From positions 1-47,015 of the forward strand of contig JADJFX010000037.1 of assembly GCA_016708345.1 (NCBI GenBank): a stretch of DNA of 47,015 nucleotides, written 5' to 3'. Shown here one piece after another: positions 43,551-47,015 of this stretch (position 1 is its first letter; every line of letters begins with the position of its first letter). Source of the DNA: Candidatus Rhodoferax bjergmarkensis (lineage in GTDB: Bacteria; Pseudomonadota; Gammaproteobacteria; Burkholderiales; Burkholderiaceae_C). Below the pieces are notes generated by a model. The model saw nothing but the letters and a program-made list of their open reading frames with translations. It did no database searches and was not told the origin of the DNA. Both the position numbers and the translations under genes were made by a program.

Positions 43551-43576
43551 ATTGTGTGACGAGCATGGACGCACAA

Positions 43577-43608
43577 AAAAAAACCCCGCCTTATTGAGCG
43601 GGGTTTTT
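43577..43608 (-). terminator. Bidirectional terminator between the SGNH and OmpW genes
   Basis: CCCCGC (43584-43589) / GCGGGG (43598-43603) with A-run on the left and T-run on the right. Suits the minus-strand OmpW gene, whose stop is at 43639. Confidence 0.85.
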
Positions 43609-43638
43609 GCAAAATGAACCAGTGCCGGGTCTGAAAAA

Positions 43639-44304
43639 TCAGAATCTAAAACCAATCGCGAAGCTGACGGATTTGGGGTCCAGCGCAATATCTTGTGTGT
43701 TTCCGGTTGACATGGTGGTAACGGTACTGAGTTTGGTCTGGCTGTACGAGATGTCCACAAACCATTTGCCGCCGTCATTGAATGTGACCCCGATTTGCGG
43801 GGTTAATGCAAATTTGGAATCCACTTTGAAGCTGGTGGGCGGGCCACCGGGGTTGAGCATGGCCGTCAGGGCACCACTGCCCGTTTCATTGAAAAACCTG
43901 GCATAAGTCAGGCCTAAGCCTACATATGGGCGAATTTTGGCGTTCGCCTCCAGCAAGCGGTATTGCACAAAAAGAGTGGCTGGCAGCACGCTGACTTCAC
44001 CCACTTTGCCGACACCCGCCAAGGCCCCGGCACCCGAAAGATTGTGGGTGAACGGTGCGGCCACGGGTAAATCGAGCGCCACGTTGTCGGTAAACATGTA
44101 AGTCAGGCCACCGCTGGGTTGTGTGTCAAAGCCCACATCTGTCTTGTTGTTGGCACCAACGCCCGTCAAGTCACCGCTGGTGACTTGAGGAGTCAGTTGG
44201 GTGGCACCGATGCGTACCATTTTGGTACCGGCGGTTTGGGCAAAACTGCTGCCAGCCGCCACCAGCGCGACAGCAGCGGCGAGGAACTTCATTTGGGTTT
44301 TCAT
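43639..44304 (-). CDS. OmpW-family outer-membrane beta-barrel protein
   Basis: 221 residues, complete. Signal peptide MKTQMKFLAAAVALVAAGSSFA. Family features include VRIGATQLTPQ, NKTDVGFDTQPSGGLTYMFTDNVALDLPVAAPFTH, PATLFVQYRLLEANAKIRPYVGLGLTYARFFNE and a terminal strand SVSFAIGFRF ending in Phe, the outer-membrane sorting signal. An 8-stranded barrel for small hydrophobic compounds. It lies 27 bases after the second SGNH gene on the same strand, so the two are probably cotranscribed. Confidence 0.92.
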   Translation of the reverse strand: MKTQMKFLAAAVALVAAGSSFAQTAGTKMVRIGATQLTPQVTSGDLTGVGANNKTDVGFDTQPSGGLTYMFTDNVALDLPVAAPFTHNLSGAGALAGVGKVGEVSVLPATLFVQYRLLEANAKIRPYVGLGLTYARFFNETGSGALTAMLNPGGPPTSFKVDSKFALTPQIGVTFNDGGKWFVDISYSQTKLSTVTTMSTGNTQDIALDPKSVSFAIGFRF

Positions 44305-44331
44305 AAAGGGTTCTCCTTGAAGTTCAATGGG

Positions 44332-45717
44332 TTACAGCCAGCCGGCCTTGGTCAGCTCTTTGGTCACCAGCTGAGACAGCAGTTTGTGGCCGTAGGGCGT
44401 GGGGTGAACATTGTCAGCAAAGAGGTAGCGTGACGTGTTGCCTGCAATGAGATTGTTGGTATTGCATACCAGTGAGCTTCCATCGGCTTTACCAGAAGTG
44501 GCCACAACATTGGCTGGGCTGGTCAAGTTGCAGGCTACGTCGGTCACATTGGTGATTCCGTAAAGTGCTGGGCTGGCAATTTGCTTCTGATTTTCTGAAA
44601 ACGCATCGACGAGCAGCACGCCAGAGGTGCCTGCCAAAGCCGATTGCAGAGTATTGTTAAATGCAGTAGTCATGGCAAGAATGAGCGGCTTGTTCGCGGC
44701 ATTTTCTGGCAAGGCGGCCATTGGCGTCTGGCTCACATCTGGCAGATTGACAACCACAACATACCTGGCACCCTTGTTTACCATGTCTTTCACATAACCC
44801 GCCAGTGTGGTGGCTGCTGCAGCCATGCCCGCGACCGCGTTTTGCGCGCCGGTGGTGGCTGCATAAGTGTTGCCGGCTGCTAATGCGGCGGCCCCGGCGG
44901 TTTCGCCTACTTTGACCGGGTTGGCGGCCGCTGTATTGGTGTAACCATTGCTCCCGGCGTGAACCGCTGCGGCCGTGACTGCTGCGGTGATGATGCTGGT
45001 TGGCGTTGCGCCAGCGGTGGTTGCTGCCTTCAAAGTGGCCATGTAAATGGCGGCTTGCGCCGCACCTTGCTGGGCTGTTGGCGCACCGGCCACCAGTTGG
45101 GAGACCAACGAGGTCACCAGCGCTTGACCACCGGCCGCCGTAGCAGCCGCCAGCAAGATGTCAGTTTGACCAAAAATGTCGTTGGCACCGGCAAGTACCG
45201 TGATCAGCTCCGTGCCTTTGAACAGGCCTGCGTTGTTAGCATCCAGCAAATAATTGGCAACCTGTGTGACGACGGGTTCGGTCAAAGGCCCTGCGGCATT
45301 GTTCACCCCTACTGAATTGCCCACACCCTTAGGATCGGCCACGCGCGAGCCACCTTGCGCGTAGTTGGTGCAGCCAGCCACCGCAGCCCCAAGGGTTCCG
45401 AAACCCCCGCTACGCGCTGCGCAAGTTGGCGTACCTACGGCTGCCGCGCCAATCAGTTGCGCCCAGGTGTATGTGGGTACGGGATCGGCCCCCACCGCAC
45501 CCGCAATACCATTCACGGTGAATACCCCGGCTGGCGCACCAGCCGAAACATTGGCCATGACATTCTTCTTATAAGTACCGGCATCGCTCAGACTGTCGCC
45601 AAAGTTGACCACCGATGAGTACCTGATGCGCGGTGCCTGGTCGCCATCACCACCCCCTCCGCAAGCTACCAGCAAGGCTGCTGCGAGGGCGGTCGCTAAA
45701 ACTTTGAATTGCTTCAT
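44332..45717 (-). CDS. SGNH/GDSL-type lipoprotein (esterase-like)
   Basis: 461 residues, complete. Lipoprotein signal MKQFKVLATALAAALLVAC-GGGG. SGNH blocks: VVNFGDSLSDAGTY (Ser), NYAQGGSRV (Gly), ITVLAGANDIF (Asn), YVVVVNLPDVSQTP and DNVHPTPYGHKLL (Asp/His). It lacks the N-terminal domain found in the larger SGNH protein at 41494. Alanine/threonine-rich insert at ~200-300. Followed by the OmpW gene. Predicted surface or periplasmic esterase; with OmpW it may import lipid-derived products (inference). Confidence 0.9.
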   Translation of the reverse strand: MKQFKVLATALAAALLVACGGGGDGDQAPRIRYSSVVNFGDSLSDAGTYKKNVMANVSAGAPAGVFTVNGIAGAVGADPVPTYTWAQLIGAAAVGTPTCAARSGGFGTLGAAVAGCTNYAQGGSRVADPKGVGNSVGVNNAAGPLTEPVVTQVANYLLDANNAGLFKGTELITVLAGANDIFGQTDILLAAATAAGGQALVTSLVSQLVAGAPTAQQGAAQAAIYMATLKAATTAGATPTSIITAAVTAAAVHAGSNGYTNTAAANPVKVGETAGAAALAAGNTYAATTGAQNAVAGMAAAATTLAGYVKDMVNKGARYVVVVNLPDVSQTPMAALPENAANKPLILAMTTAFNNTLQSALAGTSGVLLVDAFSENQKQIASPALYGITNVTDVACNLTSPANVVATSGKADGSSLVCNTNNLIAGNTSRYLFADNVHPTPYGHKLLSQLVTKELTKAGWL

Positions 45718-46009
45718 CCAATGTCTCCGATGTTAAAAATAAATTGCGCCACTGCGCCATTTCAGGCTTCTAGGCTAGCGACGCCTCCTTGACAAAGGTA
45801 TGGGGAAATACCCGCCCTTTGGACGGTTGTTGCTTTTTAACCATGGGCGGCAAGGTCCGGCAGTAGTGATCGGGCGTGTCTGCGACGGTATGGAGAAAAC
45901 CATGCTGGGCTTTACCGATCTCAAAATGGTACGGTTGGAGTGTATTAAGTAGTATATTTTTTGCTATGCAATACTGGCAAATATGCATTTTTCACATAAA
46001 ATGTAATGT

Positions 46010-46300
46010 ATGAATAGCAATTATTCCGTCGTTTTAACACTCGCAAATGTTGGAAACGCAATACGTGCTGCGCGCAAATCTCAAAAATTGTCCCAGACAA
46101 AACTGGGGAAAATGGCTGGCTTATCGCGGATGCCGGTCTACCGGCTTGAAGCCGGGCAAGACGTTTCTCTGAACACCTTACTCTCCATCCTGTCGGCATT
46201 GCGCTTGGGCTTGCATCTGTCGCCTTTGCCCGAAGGTGTTCCCAGCGTGGAGGCTCTGCACAATGCGTTTTCTCATCTGCACGCCGAGGAATCAGAGTGA
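46010..46300 (+). CDS. HipB-like XRE-family antitoxin (second locus)
   Basis: 96 residues. Helix-turn-helix IRAARKSQKLSQTKLGKMAGLSRMPVYRLEAGQDVSLNTLLSILSAL. Its TGA overlaps the GTG start of the HipA-like gene (GTGA, 46297-46300). AT-rich promoter region upstream. Not closely similar to the first HipB beyond the fold. Confidence 0.85.
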   Translation: MNSNYSVVLTLANVGNAIRAARKSQKLSQTKLGKMAGLSRMPVYRLEAGQDVSLNTLLSILSALRLGLHLSPLPEGVPSVEALHNAFSHLHAEESE

Positions 46301-47015
46301 GCTTGCCGGACAAAATCAAGGAGCTGCACGTCGGTGTTGCCGGTGAAAAAACCGCCACATTGCTCAAACAATCCGTTTACAAGCTGGTGTATGAAACGAA
46401 CGCACTGCGCTGTGTAGGCTTGGGGTTGCAGCCCGACGGCCTAGCGTTTCAAGACGGAGACTTGTTTGCCGCGCTTGATATGAACTTGCCCGGAAGGCTA
46501 TTTGTTTGACCGTATCCTGAATCGTTTTCCCAAATTTGCACTGTCCAAAATGCACTTGCTTGCTCTCATGGGCAATGGCGGAATTGGACGCGTGGGTTAC
46601 CAACTGGCCGCCGGAACCACTGACCCTGTGCCTGCCAGCGTACCGCTTGAAGACCTTTTGCATGGTGGGCAAAGCGATTCATTATTTGAAGAACTTGTGA
46701 ATGCTTACTTGGGTGTAGGCACCGCGCTGTCGGGCGTGCAACCAAAAGTGATGGTTCCAGTGGTTGACAAAGCCATCATTGCGACGACTAACGTCATCGT
46801 TAAAACCGAGGGGGCTCGCTACCCTGGGCTCTGTGCCAACGAGTGGATGTGCCTGACAGCAGCGCGATGCGCCGGATTGCCGGTGCCAAATTTTGATTTA
46901 TCCGATGATGCCAAACTGTTGGTGATCGATCGTTTCGACATAACCCCAACCGGCCAGCGCATGGGTTTTGAAGACATCGCCGCCGTCATGCAACTTCGTG
47001 TGCGCGACCGCTTAA
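46297..47015 (+). pseudogene. HipA-like kinase, partial at window end, one frameshift
   Basis: GTG start, MSLPDKIKELHVGVAGEKTATL. The first 70 codons read to PGRLFV then stop at 46507-46509. Removing one extra G near 46494 gives ...NLPEGYLFDRILNRFPKF, and the frame stays open to the window end: LLALMGNGGIGRVGYQLA, GVQPKVMV (nucleotide loop), VIVKTEGARYPGLCANEWMCLTAARCAGLPVP and LLVIDRFD. The kinase catalytic Asp lies beyond the window. Probably a functional toxin if the indel is an error. Confidence 0.82.

Overview
The window looks like chromosomal DNA of a denitrification-capable betaproteobacterium, most probably family Comamonadaceae (Rhodoferax/Polaromonas-like). This is inferred from gene content and style: a quinol-type nitric oxide reductase next to hemN, NsrR-like sites, a two-gene purE-purK operon followed by a Sua5-type gene, a wax-ester synthase, YdcH/DUF465, and short TTGCGCA...TGCGCAA palindromes scattered inside genes. 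No rRNA, tRNA or CRISPR array was seen.

Region 1 (1-11.2 kb) is a rearranged tandem array. Unit A is a 5' half of norB (minus) diverging from hemN (plus). Unit B is a VapBC-like toxin-antitoxin pair, an antitoxin scrap, a dead redoxin fragment, a palindromic element and the last codons of a large RTX-like protein. The order is B tail - A - B - C - hemN tail - B - A. C (about 4512-6783) is unique and carries a Pro-Thr/Pro-Ala-rich lipoprotein and a damaged hicAB pair. Breakpoints fall on a recurring motif, GAATTAATTCGAGCC-TGGCCCCTTTTTT. Both A copies and most B genes carry small indels at different places.

Region 2 (11.3-14.4 kb) is a compact regulon: an alpha/beta hydrolase, a quinone-oxidoreductase-like dehydrogenase and a TetR repressor. 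Each is preceded by the same operator, TCGCATGATG-NN-CATCATA (one arm imperfect at the hydrolase).

Region 3 (14.5-31 kb) holds glpD, an OmpA-like protein split by an in-frame stop, an AraC-type regulator, an SDR-DUF2269-DUF4166 operon, an MNT nucleotidyltransferase with a stub partner, an FAD oxidoreductase, a GMC oxidoreductase, DUF465 and a wax-ester synthase/DGAT. It ends with focA followed by a PP2C-Ser/Thr kinase fusion, behind a sigma-54-like promoter and an NtrC-like box. Most genes here are interrupted by single-base frameshifts, many in homopolymers, which points to sequencing error more than decay.

Region 4 (31-47 kb) is mostly intact: a CheY-like regulator, a large hybrid histidine kinase with one frameshift, a secreted caspase-like protein, purE-purK-tsaC/sua5, hipBA, two SGNH/GDSL lipoproteins around an OmpW-family porin, and a second hipBA pair cut by the window end.

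The most unusual signals are: (i) a roughly 60-bp palindromic element that recurs seven times, five of them as in-frame coding insertions read in several registers; (ii) the three-site TetR regulon; (iii) the nitrogen-type control region ahead of focA and the phosphatase-kinase; and (iv) a decayed OmpW copy beside the SGNH/OmpW cluster.
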